Shown here piece after piece: positions 42,094 to 49,918 of a stretch of 64,000 nt of DNA. Under the pieces are notes generated by a model, which was not told the origin of the DNA, did no database searches, and worked only from the letters and a program-made list of their open reading frames with translations. The stretch covers positions 1 to 64,000 of IMG/VR virus record IMGVR_UViG_3300027749_000047; one strand, 5' to 3'. The stretch's first letter is position 1. Every line of letters begins with the position of its first letter. The position numbers were made by a program, and so were the translations under genes. This DNA is from a virus.

Positions 42094-42511
42094 TATGGCT
42101 TTATCACGAATTACCGGTTTTCAAGCATATGCACATATGCATCAATGGATGCTGCAACACAAAAAAGGTTTTCTAGGCCATTGCCATAAAACATGTCAAG
42201 ACGCTTGGGGATTACCAGTTAAATATGCTTCAGCTATTGATGCTTGGAATCATGTGCCAAAGAAACATCAACACACTGATCTGTCTAAGATTCCAGTGGG
42301 TTCGCCAATCTTTATGGATGGTGGCCAATATGGTCACGTATGCCTCCAGTCAGACAAAAAAGGCATTGTTATATCTACAGATGCTCCAACAGCTGATTAC
42401 ATTGGTGAAGTGCCATTGGAATGGTTTACCAAGCATTGGGGTAAAAAAGTTCTTGGCTGGGCATCTCAATACAATGACGTTGATTTGCAATTAGACAAAA
42501 TGCCTGTTTAA
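42094..42511 (+). CDS. Endolysin, Cys/His peptidase type
   Basis: This 139-residue protein starts after AAGGAGAAGCT. It shows the actinophage lysin pattern: C30HKTC34QDAWG, KYASAIDAW, PVGSPIFMDGGQYGHVCL (His81), then STDAP and WGKKVLGWASQYNDV. Cys34 and His81 are the likely catalytic pair in an NlpC/CHAP-like fold cutting peptidoglycan peptides. It acts with the holin-like proteins at 44651 and 44941. No separate wall-binding domain is present. Confidence 0.75.
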
Positions 42512-42519
42512 ACTAGGCA

Positions 42520-42599
42520 GGGGCAGGAAGGTTTCGACTAGACATTAAGACCACACGTTGGTAGTGTCTAGGACCAGAGTTCAATTCTCTGCTGCTCCA
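42520..42599 (+). ncRNA. Tag-less tmRNA-like tRNA-like domain
   Basis: The 80-nt sequence folds as the tRNA-like domain of tmRNA. Acceptor stem: GGGGCAG (42520-42526) with CTGCTCC (42592-42598), third pair G-U, and discriminator A42599, both alanyl-tRNA synthetase identity features. D-loop: GAAGGTTTCGA (42527-42537). Helix 2: CTAGACATTA (42538-42547) with TAGTGTCTAG (42562-42571), closed by 14 nt. T-arm: CAGAG-TTCAATT-CTCTG (42575-42591). The sequence of D-loop and T-arm closely resembles actinobacterial tmRNA ends. The mRNA-like part, tag codons and pseudoknots are absent. There is no 5-bp/7-nt anticodon arm, so it is not an ordinary tRNA. CCA is not encoded. Confidence 0.75.
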
Positions 42600-42621
42600 C
42601 ACAAAAGAAAGTGAGAAAAAA

Positions 42622-42951
42622 ATGGAATATGAAGACCCTGTATTAACTAGATTCTATTCATTTACTAAAAAAGATTTAGAAACTGGTTGTTTAATTTGGC
42701 AAGGTGGAATAAAAGGCAAAGGCTATGGTGCTTTTAAGTTTGAAAAAGTATCTCACCGTGCACATAGATTCATTTATGAATATGTAAAAAACAATAATGA
42801 GCGTTTACCACGAGAAACAATTATTAGACACACATGTGACACCCCATTATGCGTTGACTTAAATCATTTATTACCAGGAACACATAAAGAAAACTATCAA
42901 GACTCTGTTGACCGTGGTAGAAGAATATTTAAGAAAAAAGATATTGCATGA
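42622..42951 (+). CDS. HNH homing-type endonuclease
   Basis: This 109-residue protein has the HNH_3 homing pattern: GCLIWQGGIKGKGYGAF, HRAHRFIYEYV, RHTCDTPLCVDLNHLLPGT and HKENYQDSVDRGR. It is a complete short free-standing enzyme. Its place beside the tmRNA-like RNA and just before the terminase gene suggests a mobile intron-like or intronless homing gene that may act on this region. It ends with an ATGA overlap. Confidence 0.9.
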   Translation: MEYEDPVLTRFYSFTKKDLETGCLIWQGGIKGKGYGAFKFEKVSHRAHRFIYEYVKNNNERLPRETIIRHTCDTPLCVDLNHLLPGTHKENYQDSVDRGRRIFKKKDIA

Positions 42952-43085
42952 GTACATCAGATATCATTACCGGAATGTTATTGGCCTTTTTAGGTGGGTC
43001 AATGTTTTTGTTAACGCTCATGATGATGTTTATGATATGGGATGATTATCAAGATAACAAGAAAAGACGTAACAGCAAAAAATGA
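42948..43085 (+). CDS. Small single-span membrane protein
   Basis: This 45-residue protein (start MSTSDIITGMLLAFLGGSM, then LLTLMMMFMIWDDYQ, basic tail NKKRRNSKK) starts and ends with ATGA-type overlaps with the HNH and terminase genes. It has one long membrane helix and a positive C-terminus, like small holins or lysis regulators. It is too short for most gene callers. Confidence 0.65.
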   Translation: MSTSDIITGMLLAFLGGSMFLLTLMMMFMIWDDYQDNKKRRNSKK

Positions 43086-44587
43086 CCGAAGCACCTATCT
43101 TTAGCCTTGTCAGGCCACCAACTAATAAAGAAGAACTATGGTGGACTGTCAAGACTCTATGGGGTGTTGAATTACCTAGAGTACAGGTATGTCCAGATCA
43201 CACGGCTCCTTTTGATGCATTTGCGGAGGCTTATTTTGGTAACGAGTTTAACTGGGTTCTTTGGTATGGTTCGCGTGGTACTGGCAAAAGCTATATGCTT
43301 GCTCTTTTGGCCCTTACTAAAGCTGCTCTTCTTGAAATAAATGTGACACTATTGGGTGGGTCTATGGCTCAGTCACAAAACATTCACGAGCATGTTGAGT
43401 TTTTGACACAACACAAGCATGCACCTGTTCATGCAATTGAATCTATGATTAAAACACAGATTACTTTTACTGGCGGTAATTGGATTAGACCACTACCTGC
43501 ATCACAAAAGACTGTTCGTGGACCTCACCCTCAAATGACATTACTTGATGAGATTGATGAAATGGAACGCAAGATTTATGATGCTGCTATGGGTCAGGCT
43601 ATGACTAAACCCAATGCTAGAGGTGTTGAAGTTGCTGAAATGGTTGTTGCTTCGTCTACATGGCAAAATCCTGTTGGTACTTTTCAGTCTGTTATGGATG
43701 AGGCTTTGGCTAAAGGTATGCCTGTTCGTACATGGTGTTATCGTGAGCAGTTAAAGCCTCATGGGTGGATGGATCCTGATTTTATTGAGCGTAAGCGTAT
43801 GTCTGTTCCGGCTGAGATGTTTCGTGTTGAGTATGAGCTTGGTGAGCCTGCTGGTGGTTCACGTGCGTTTGATTTAGAGAAACTTAATAAGGCTTTTGTT
43901 GATTTAGAGATTGTTGATGAGCGTCATTCGGCTAATGATGATGAGTGGGTATTCGAACGACCTGTACCTACTGCTACTTATTCTGCTGGTGCCGATTGGG
44001 CTAAAGAGCAGGATAAGACTGTTATTGCTGTGTTTAGGCTTGATGAAAGTATTAGACGGCTTGTTTATTATCGTAGGTTTAATCGTACTGATTGGCCAAC
44101 AATGATTGGCGTGTTTAATCGAGTAACTACCGAGTATCAAGCTATGGCGGCGCATGATGCTACAGGTATTGGCAATGTTGTTCATGACATGGTTGATGAG
44201 CGAGTTATTAAATTTACTATGTCTTCTAATAAACGTACAGAGATGTTGACTAATTACATTACGGCTGTTGAGCAAGGTCGCTATAAGTTGCCTCGTAATA
44301 CTCCTGCGTACCTACAGCATAAGTCAACTACGGTTGAGGAAGTCTTTGGTGGTGGCGGTTGGAACTCTCATCTGTCTGATGATGTGTGTGCTTTTGCTTT
44401 GGCTCATCATGCTGCAGAGCGTATGGCTCCGCCGGCAGCTGGTGAGGGCGTTAAGAAGACAGAGTATGCTCCTGAAAAGTTTAAAGACATTACTCCTGTG
44501 TATGAGGATGATGGTCGTTATGTTACGCAAGTGGGTGCTGTTACTGTTAAAGATGATAGCGGTGTTGGAGTTTTTAATCTTTTCTAA
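43082..44587 (+). CDS. terL: Terminase large subunit
   Basis: This 501-residue protein carries an N-terminal packaging ATPase with Walker A WYGSRGTGKS (61-70) and Walker B MTLLDEIDE (152-160) and the coupling-type SSTWQNP. The C-terminal RNase H-fold nuclease begins at YSAGADWAKEQDKTVIAVF, with acidic residues in AAHDATGIGNVVHD and SDDVCAFALAHH. It cuts and pumps phage DNA into proheads with the portal (48093). The small subunit candidate is on the other strand at 32173. Confidence 0.96.
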   Translation: MTEAPIFSLVRPPTNKEELWWTVKTLWGVELPRVQVCPDHTAPFDAFAEAYFGNEFNWVLWYGSRGTGKSYMLALLALTKAALLEINVTLLGGSMAQSQNIHEHVEFLTQHKHAPVHAIESMIKTQITFTGGNWIRPLPASQKTVRGPHPQMTLLDEIDEMERKIYDAAMGQAMTKPNARGVEVAEMVVASSTWQNPVGTFQSVMDEALAKGMPVRTWCYREQLKPHGWMDPDFIERKRMSVPAEMFRVEYELGEPAGGSRAFDLEKLNKAFVDLEIVDERHSANDDEWVFERPVPTATYSAGADWAKEQDKTVIAVFRLDESIRRLVYYRRFNRTDWPTMIGVFNRVTTEYQAMAAHDATGIGNVVHDMVDERVIKFTMSSNKRTEMLTNYITAVEQGRYKLPRNTPAYLQHKSTTVEEVFGGGGWNSHLSDDVCAFALAHHAAERMAPPAAGEGVKKTEYAPEKFKDITPVYEDDGRYVTQVGAVTVKDDSGVGVFNLF

Positions 44588-44650
44588 TTGCAAACGTGTT
44601 GTTATGGGTTTAGTCTTGTAGTATCTGCTGTCTTTCTTTGCGAGGTTCTT

Positions 44651-44935
44651 ATGAACAAATTTCTTAAATGGCTTGGTACTAGCCCTACTGCTGCTGTATT
44701 AAAAATTGCCCTTGGTGGTTTGTTAGTTATTGTGTTTGATTCTATTGATTCATATAACTTGCCTGCAGGTGTTGCTTTGGCAATTACTGCGCTTATCCCA
44801 GTTATTGTTGATGCGCTTAATCCTCAAGACCCTCGTTTTGGTAGAGGTAAATCTCCTAGTCTTAAAGACTTTTTGGCTGTTATTGATGGTATTGTTGGCG
44901 AACGTCAATCTGCTGTTGAACCAAAGAAGCCATAA
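44651..44935 (+). CDS. Holin-like membrane protein
   Basis: This 94-residue protein starts at 44651 after CGAGGTTCTT. It has two membrane helices (AVLKIALGGLLVIVFDSI and LPAGVALAITALIPVIVDAL) and a charged C-terminus (GRGKSPSLKD... VEPKKP), the layout of class II holins. It lies in a lysis-like pair with the next gene. Holin function is inferred. Confidence 0.7.
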   Translation: MNKFLKWLGTSPTAAVLKIALGGLLVIVFDSIDSYNLPAGVALAITALIPVIVDALNPQDPRFGRGKSPSLKDFLAVIDGIVGERQSAVEPKKP

Positions 44936-44940
44936 GTGTT

Positions 44941-45180
44941 ATGGATCAGTCGCTTATACACGTAGGCCAAATCTGCGGGGCTTTATTAGCTATTCTTTCT
45001 TTGGGTGGTGTGTTAGTGAAGTGGGGCATTGTTAAACCAATTAAGGCTTACATTGACCAAATGACTTACCCTATTCAACCTCATGCTAATGGTGGTGATT
45101 CTTTACCAGATGTCATTAAGACAATGAAAAGAATAGAAAACAAACTAGACCAGCATCTTGATGTGGATCACGGTCGTTAA
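44941..45180 (+). CDS. Small membrane protein, second holin-like
   Basis: This 79-residue protein has one membrane helix (HVGQICGALLAILSLGGVLV) and a coiled C-terminal tail (SLPDVIKTMKRIENKLDQHL). It resembles the second small membrane protein found beside holins in actinophages (DUF2746-like). It may be an antiholin or cofactor. Confidence 0.65.
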   Translation: MDQSLIHVGQICGALLAILSLGGVLVKWGIVKPIKAYIDQMTYPIQPHANGGDSLPDVIKTMKRIENKLDQHLDVDHGR

Positions 45181-45221
45181 AAAAACGCGTAGTGTAGGCT
45201 AAACCTGTACTTGGAGGAATT

Positions 45222-47450
45222 ATGAGTAAAAAACCTGCTGGTCGTCCTTATCCTAATCTTGTGGATAACATGGCTGTTAGTAAGGCGCTTTTTAATAAAG
45301 GAAAAATTGCAAGTGCAGTTAAAAATAGATATGCTCGTCCTCTTGCTGATAATGAGTTTTATCATGGTACTAACTTAAAATCTGCTACAAAGATTAAAAC
45401 TCAAGGTTTTAAAACAGTTGACCCTAGAAAAAAAAATTATGAGCCTAGTAGTCACTTAAGATCCGCTGGGAGAAGTTCCACTGGATTTGGTCGCCCAATA
45501 CCTGAAGGAAACATGGGTCCTGGCGCTTATATGACAAAAAACAAATCTCACGCTAAAAAATATGCAAAAGGTAAGTCTGGATTGCCAGCTGTTGTTCGAT
45601 TGCAAGTACCTGAAAACACTAAATTTGTAGAAGTAGATCTTCATGATAAAAATCTAATTGCTTATGTTAACCATGGCAGAAAATCAAATGCTACACATAG
45701 TATTAATGGCCGAATTGCTAATTATGTTAAAAGAAATCATAATACTCATGGTATTTATGATGGTGATTATTATTATGGTCAAACTAAGCACGTAAAAATG
45801 GTTTCTGGCTTAAAACCTGTAAATATTGCTACCGATACTACTGCAGTCGGCGGTGCTGGCTATTACGGCAACAAAAAACTAAACAGTAAGCCTGTTAGTA
45901 AGTCTTGGGAAGAAGTATCTAAAGTATTTCCTCAACGGGCTATCCTCACGCAAGGTACGCGTAAGACACGAGTTATGGTGCATTATGAATATTCACCTAC
46001 ACATTGGGGAATTATTCATCCTACTGAAGGGCAGCGTGTAGCACACAAAGATAGTATTAGGTTTATTCCAAATAAAAAGCCTAAGAGTCCTGGTCCTGAT
46101 TTGTTTGGCGAACCTTTGAAAAAGTCGATGGAGTATAGTGTAGTTATGAATCAGTCCCGTTTTGGAAATGCTAGCAACGTAGCAAAATCACTAGATGATT
46201 ATTGGAAAAAAGAGCAGGCCGAGAAAGAGGCTGCTCATCGTTTGCAAATTAAAGAAACACATGCAATTAGCCGCAATGCTTTTAAACAAGGCGTTAAAGG
46301 CGGTTTGATTATTGGTGTACCTACTGCTGCGGGCGCTACTTATGGCACTATGAAAGCTAAAAAGAAACTTTCTGAAGTACGTAAAGCATCTCTGGGCGCT
46401 GGAAAAATCTTTGAAGGTGCTGCTAACGCTGCGCATCACGCAACTCCTGTTGGTCATGGTTCTGGTGATTTTAGTGCTGAGATGCGTCGCAGTATTCGTG
46501 AGCATGCTGAGCGCACGAGGGCAGCAGCTAATAAGCGTGGTAAGGAACTTGTTTTACGTCCTAAGCCAGGTGAACTTGTTGATACTCGCCCACCTGCGCC
46601 TAAGCCTGCTAAAAAAGGTAGAGAACTTGTTCGTTTGAAACAGGACGTTCCTACTGCTAGTGTCTCTGCGCCTCGCCCAATTAAAATTACTCGCCCGATT
46701 AAAATTACTCGTGGACCTGCTGCTGGCGCAGGAACAAGAGCGCCTTCTGTAGCACCTGCTGTAGCACCTGCTGCGGCGGCACCTAAAGGTGCTCCTGGCT
46801 TAGCGCATTTTGATGAAGGTGTTAAAACTAAGAGTTATGTTCCACATGCTTTGGCTGCTTCTGCTGCGGGTATTACTGGTGGCGTGGCTATTACTGATCC
46901 TGAGAAGCGTAAGAATTGGATTAATGGCGCTAAAAGCCAAATTCATGAGTTGACTAAGGCTGATGAGTACGATGCTGCAGGTAATTTAAAGCAGCCTGCA
47001 AAAATTTCTGGCAACACTGCTATGGGTCTTGCTGGCGCGGGTACGGTTGCTTTGGGTGCGCGTACTCTTGGGCGTGCAGGTAATCTTCCTTATACTGCAG
47101 CACGTAATGCTAATTTTGCTAACAATAATTTGATGCAACAACGTACTTTGCATGCTGATAAAGTAGCTAATACTCAGGCTGCCCAAGCTAAAGCTGCTAA
47201 GGCGCGTATGCCTTGGACTAAGGCTATGGCTAATAAAAATGTTGACCGAGCTGTGTATCATGAATCTCGTCAAGACCAGCGTCTTATTGCTCAAGAAGCT
47301 AAGACCGCTGAAGCGCATGCTTTGGCACATGCTGTTAAGCCTCGTATGAAGATGATGCGTAATGGTGGCATGGGTATGGTTGCTGGCGGTTCTTTGTTGG
47401 CTGCTGGTGCTTTGGTTAATGCTGGTAAAAAGCGTGAGGTTCCACAGTAA
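45222..47450 (+). CDS. Virion-associated protein with ADP-ribosyltransferase-like N-terminus
   Basis: This 742-residue protein follows TTGGAGGAATT. Residues ~45-200 resemble an ADP-ribosyltransferase fold: EFYHGTNLKSATKIKTQGF (His48), MGPGAYMTKNKSHAKKYAKG (Tyr103), LPAVVRLQVPENTKFVEVDL. A second part (~225-290) and a Gly/Ala-rich membrane-like C-terminus (GGMGMVAGGSLLAAGALVNA) follow, with a Pro/Ala linker at ~475-530. A location between terminase and portal suggests it is packed in the head and injected. Catalytic Glu is not clear to me. Confidence 0.55.
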   Translation: MSKKPAGRPYPNLVDNMAVSKALFNKGKIASAVKNRYARPLADNEFYHGTNLKSATKIKTQGFKTVDPRKKNYEPSSHLRSAGRSSTGFGRPIPEGNMGPGAYMTKNKSHAKKYAKGKSGLPAVVRLQVPENTKFVEVDLHDKNLIAYVNHGRKSNATHSINGRIANYVKRNHNTHGIYDGDYYYGQTKHVKMVSGLKPVNIATDTTAVGGAGYYGNKKLNSKPVSKSWEEVSKVFPQRAILTQGTRKTRVMVHYEYSPTHWGIIHPTEGQRVAHKDSIRFIPNKKPKSPGPDLFGEPLKKSMEYSVVMNQSRFGNASNVAKSLDDYWKKEQAEKEAAHRLQIKETHAISRNAFKQGVKGGLIIGVPTAAGATYGTMKAKKKLSEVRKASLGAGKIFEGAANAAHHATPVGHGSGDFSAEMRRSIREHAERTRAAANKRGKELVLRPKPGELVDTRPPAPKPAKKGRELVRLKQDVPTASVSAPRPIKITRPIKITRGPAAGAGTRAPSVAPAVAPAAAAPKGAPGLAHFDEGVKTKSYVPHALAASAAGITGGVAITDPEKRKNWINGAKSQIHELTKADEYDAAGNLKQPAKISGNTAMGLAGAGTVALGARTLGRAGNLPYTAARNANFANNNLMQQRTLHADKVANTQAAQAKAAKARMPWTKAMANKNVDRAVYHESRQDQRLIAQEAKTAEAHALAHAVKPRMKMMRNGGMGMVAGGSLLAAGALVNAGKKREVPQ

Positions 47451-48103
47451 TGACTATTTCTCAGTCTCGTTATGGCAGTAATGCTGAAGTTGGTCGTGCG
47501 CCTAATCGTAAGCCTGTTAAGGATCAGCATCATTGGGGTGCTGCGGCTGGTTTAGGTGTGGCTGGCACTGGTCTTGGTGCTACTCGCGCTTCTAGTGTTT
47601 TGAGCAATAATGCTGGCGCTTCTAAAGGTAAGGCTAATCAATCTTTTGCCGGTGCTCGTATTAGTCGCGGTGATGCTAATCTTCAGCGTCAACTTCAGGC
47701 CAATGAGCAGGCTAAATTAACTAAATTGCGTGGCCGTACTAAAGGTCAGGCTATGTGGATTACTGATGGTCAGGGTAAGCGCATTAACATTCCTGCTGGT
47801 GCTTCTAATGGTGATATTAAAAACATCATGACGGGTGTTTCTCGTGATAGCGCTAGATATTCGCAAAGGGCTGGTATGCACGATAAAGCTGCGCAGGCTT
47901 CGCGCGACGAGGCTCGTAAGCATACAGAAAATTATGTTCGTATGAATCGTTATAGTAAGTTAGCGAGTCGTGGTGGCAAGGTGGCTATTGGTGCTGGTTT
48001 GTTGGGCGCGGCGGGCGCACTTGCTAATACTGAGCATGCTCGTGGTACAGTTGGCTACAAGCGACCTACACGCGCACAATTAAGGGGACGTAATGTCAGA
48101 TGA
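47450..48103 (+). CDS. Basic Gly/Ala-rich virion protein
   Basis: This 217-residue protein starts in the stop of its neighbour. The N-terminus (MTISQSRYGSNAEVGRAPN) resembles a segment (VVMNQSRFGNASNVAK) of the 742-residue protein. Two hydrophobic Gly/Ala runs (WGAAAGLGVAGTGLGATRAS; GGKVAIGAGLLGAAGALANT) sit in a basic protein (RPTRAQLRGRNVR). It is most likely a head-packaged protein that enters the membrane during infection. It overlaps the portal start by 11 nt. Confidence 0.5.
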   Translation: MTISQSRYGSNAEVGRAPNRKPVKDQHHWGAAAGLGVAGTGLGATRASSVLSNNAGASKGKANQSFAGARISRGDANLQRQLQANEQAKLTKLRGRTKGQAMWITDGQGKRINIPAGASNGDIKNIMTGVSRDSARYSQRAGMHDKAAQASRDEARKHTENYVRMNRYSKLASRGGKVAIGAGLLGAAGALANTEHARGTVGYKRPTRAQLRGRNVR

Positions 48104-49661
48104 TGTACGTTTGGCGGCTAGACAGACTGATGGGTTAAATGCGACACCTGCTGATATTCAGGCAATAGAGGAATTAAAAAATGCTTCTCCTTTTATGGAG
48201 CTTGGTACTACAGGTTTAAAGCGTGCCGGTGGTTACATTGATGAGCAGTTTCTTCCGCAGTTGCGTGGGCGTAAGGCTGTTCAAGTCTTTAAGGAAATGG
48301 CTGAGAATGACCCTTTAGTGGGTTCTTTGTGGTTCACTATTGATCGTCTTATTCGTAATGTTGAGTGGCGTGTTGAGCCTGCTAGTAAGTCTAAAGAAGA
48401 TACAGATAATGCCAAACTTGTAGAAACTTGTATGGATGACATGTCTCATACTTGGGATGACTTTATTTCTGAAGTTTTGTCTTGTGTCATTTATGGCTGG
48501 TCTTGGCATGAGATTGTTTATAAGCGTCGTATTGGTCCTTGGGAAAAAGATTCTTCTAAGCGTTCTAAGTACACTGATGGTCTTATTGGTTGGCGTAAGA
48601 TGCCTATTCGTGCGCAGGAAACTTTGTTGCGTTGGGCGTTTGATGATACGGGCGATGTGTCTGCAATGATTCAGTTGGCTCCGCCTCGTTATGAAACTAA
48701 AGTTTTACCTATTGAGCGTTCTTTGTTGTTTCGTTATCGTCATCAAAAAGGTAATCCTGAGGGTATGTCGATGCTTCGTCAGGCTTATCGTCCTTGGTAC
48801 ATGAAGAAGCGCCTTGAAGAGTATGAGGCTGTTGGTATTGAGCGTGACCTTGCTGGTTTACCTGTTGTTAAGGTTCCGGCAGAGTTTTTGCGTGCTAAGC
48901 CAGGTTCACAGCAAGCCCAAACTGTTGAAGCGTTTAAGCGCATGGTTAAGAGTGTGCGTCGCGATGAGCAAGAAGGCATTGTCTTTCCTATGGCTTACGA
49001 TCAAGATACTAAGCAACCTTTGTATTCTTTTGAACTCATGGGTGGCGGTGGTGCTCGTGCTTTTAATACTGATGCGATTATTCAGCGTTATGAGCAGCGT
49101 ATTCTTATGTCTGTGCTTGCTGACTTTATTATGGTCGGCCATGAGGGTAGCGGTTCTTACAGTTTGCATACCGATAAGACAGGTATCTTCCGTACATCTT
49201 TGAACTCTATTGCGGGTTCTATTGCGGATACGCTCAATCGGTATGCAATCCCTCGTTTGTTTTCTGTTAATGGTATGAAGCCTTCAGAGTTGCCTAAGAT
49301 TGTTCCTGGTGATGTTGATAGTCCAGATATTTCACAGTTGGCTCAGTTTATGTCTGCTATGTCTAGTACTGGTGTTACTTGGTTCCCAGATCCAACTATG
49401 GAAAACTTTATTCGCGATGCTGCGCGTTTGCCTAAACTTAATGATGAAGATGAAGAGCGTCGTCGTCAGATGCAGATGCGTACGGAAGCTACTCAGTATG
49501 CTCAGGCTAATATTGCGTATGTTCAGGCTAAGCAACAGTTGGCTCAAACTCTTATGGGTCAGATGCAGCAACCTGGTCAGCCGGGTCAACCTGCGCAACA
49601 AGATAGTCAACAAAATGCTGCGCAACAAGATAGTCAACAAAATCCTCAACAGGGGCAGTAA
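48093..49661 (+). CDS. Portal protein
   Basis: This 522-residue protein has a portal pattern of the DUF935/Mu gp29-like type: FKEMAENDPLVGSLWFTIDR, VEWRVEPAS, DDFISEVLSCVIYGWSWHEI, KGNPEGMSMLRQAYRPWYMK and late VPGDVDSPDISQL. The C-terminal ~60 residues are Gln/Pro-rich with a repeated AQQDSQQN unit. It forms the dodecameric DNA channel, docks terminase and seeds capsid assembly. Confidence 0.92.
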   Translation: MSDDVRLAARQTDGLNATPADIQAIEELKNASPFMELGTTGLKRAGGYIDEQFLPQLRGRKAVQVFKEMAENDPLVGSLWFTIDRLIRNVEWRVEPASKSKEDTDNAKLVETCMDDMSHTWDDFISEVLSCVIYGWSWHEIVYKRRIGPWEKDSSKRSKYTDGLIGWRKMPIRAQETLLRWAFDDTGDVSAMIQLAPPRYETKVLPIERSLLFRYRHQKGNPEGMSMLRQAYRPWYMKKRLEEYEAVGIERDLAGLPVVKVPAEFLRAKPGSQQAQTVEAFKRMVKSVRRDEQEGIVFPMAYDQDTKQPLYSFELMGGGGARAFNTDAIIQRYEQRILMSVLADFIMVGHEGSGSYSLHTDKTGIFRTSLNSIAGSIADTLNRYAIPRLFSVNGMKPSELPKIVPGDVDSPDISQLAQFMSAMSSTGVTWFPDPTMENFIRDAARLPKLNDEDEERRRQMQMRTEATQYAQANIAYVQAKQQLAQTLMGQMQQPGQPGQPAQQDSQQNAAQQDSQQNPQQGQ

Positions 49662-49918
49662 TGAATTTAACACTTGAACGTAGGGCGCAAATAACTGTTG
49701 CTGGTGCTTGTGCTCACATTGCTCAGGAAAACAATGCTGATGCTGCCAAATTGGTTAATATGTTTGTTACTGATGTTATGGAAGAAAATGGCATTAAGTT
49801 TGATGAGGCTTTGGAGATGCTTGCGCGTGCGGGTATTGCTATTTCTATGATGGCTGCTGAGCCTGATGTTGAGGAAACTTTTCGCCGTATTACTTTGACG
49901 TTGAGTGAGTTGCAGTGA
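49661..49918 (+). CDS. Small helical protein downstream of portal
   Basis: This 85-residue protein (MNLTLERRAQITVAGACAHI, then FDEALEMLARAGIAISMMAA) is all-helical and overlaps the portal stop and the next start. No domain is recognised. Its location suggests a head or head-assembly part. Confidence 0.55.
   Translation: MNLTLERRAQITVAGACAHIAQENNADAAKLVNMFVTDVMEENGIKFDEALEMLARAGIAISMMAAEPDVEETFRRITLTLSELQ

Noticed and set aside
42520-42599. Ordinary tRNA-Ala gene
   Set aside because: The acceptor and T-arm would fit, but there is no D-stem and no 5-bp anticodon stem with a 7-nt loop. A 10-bp helix with a 14-nt loop takes its place, as in tmRNA.
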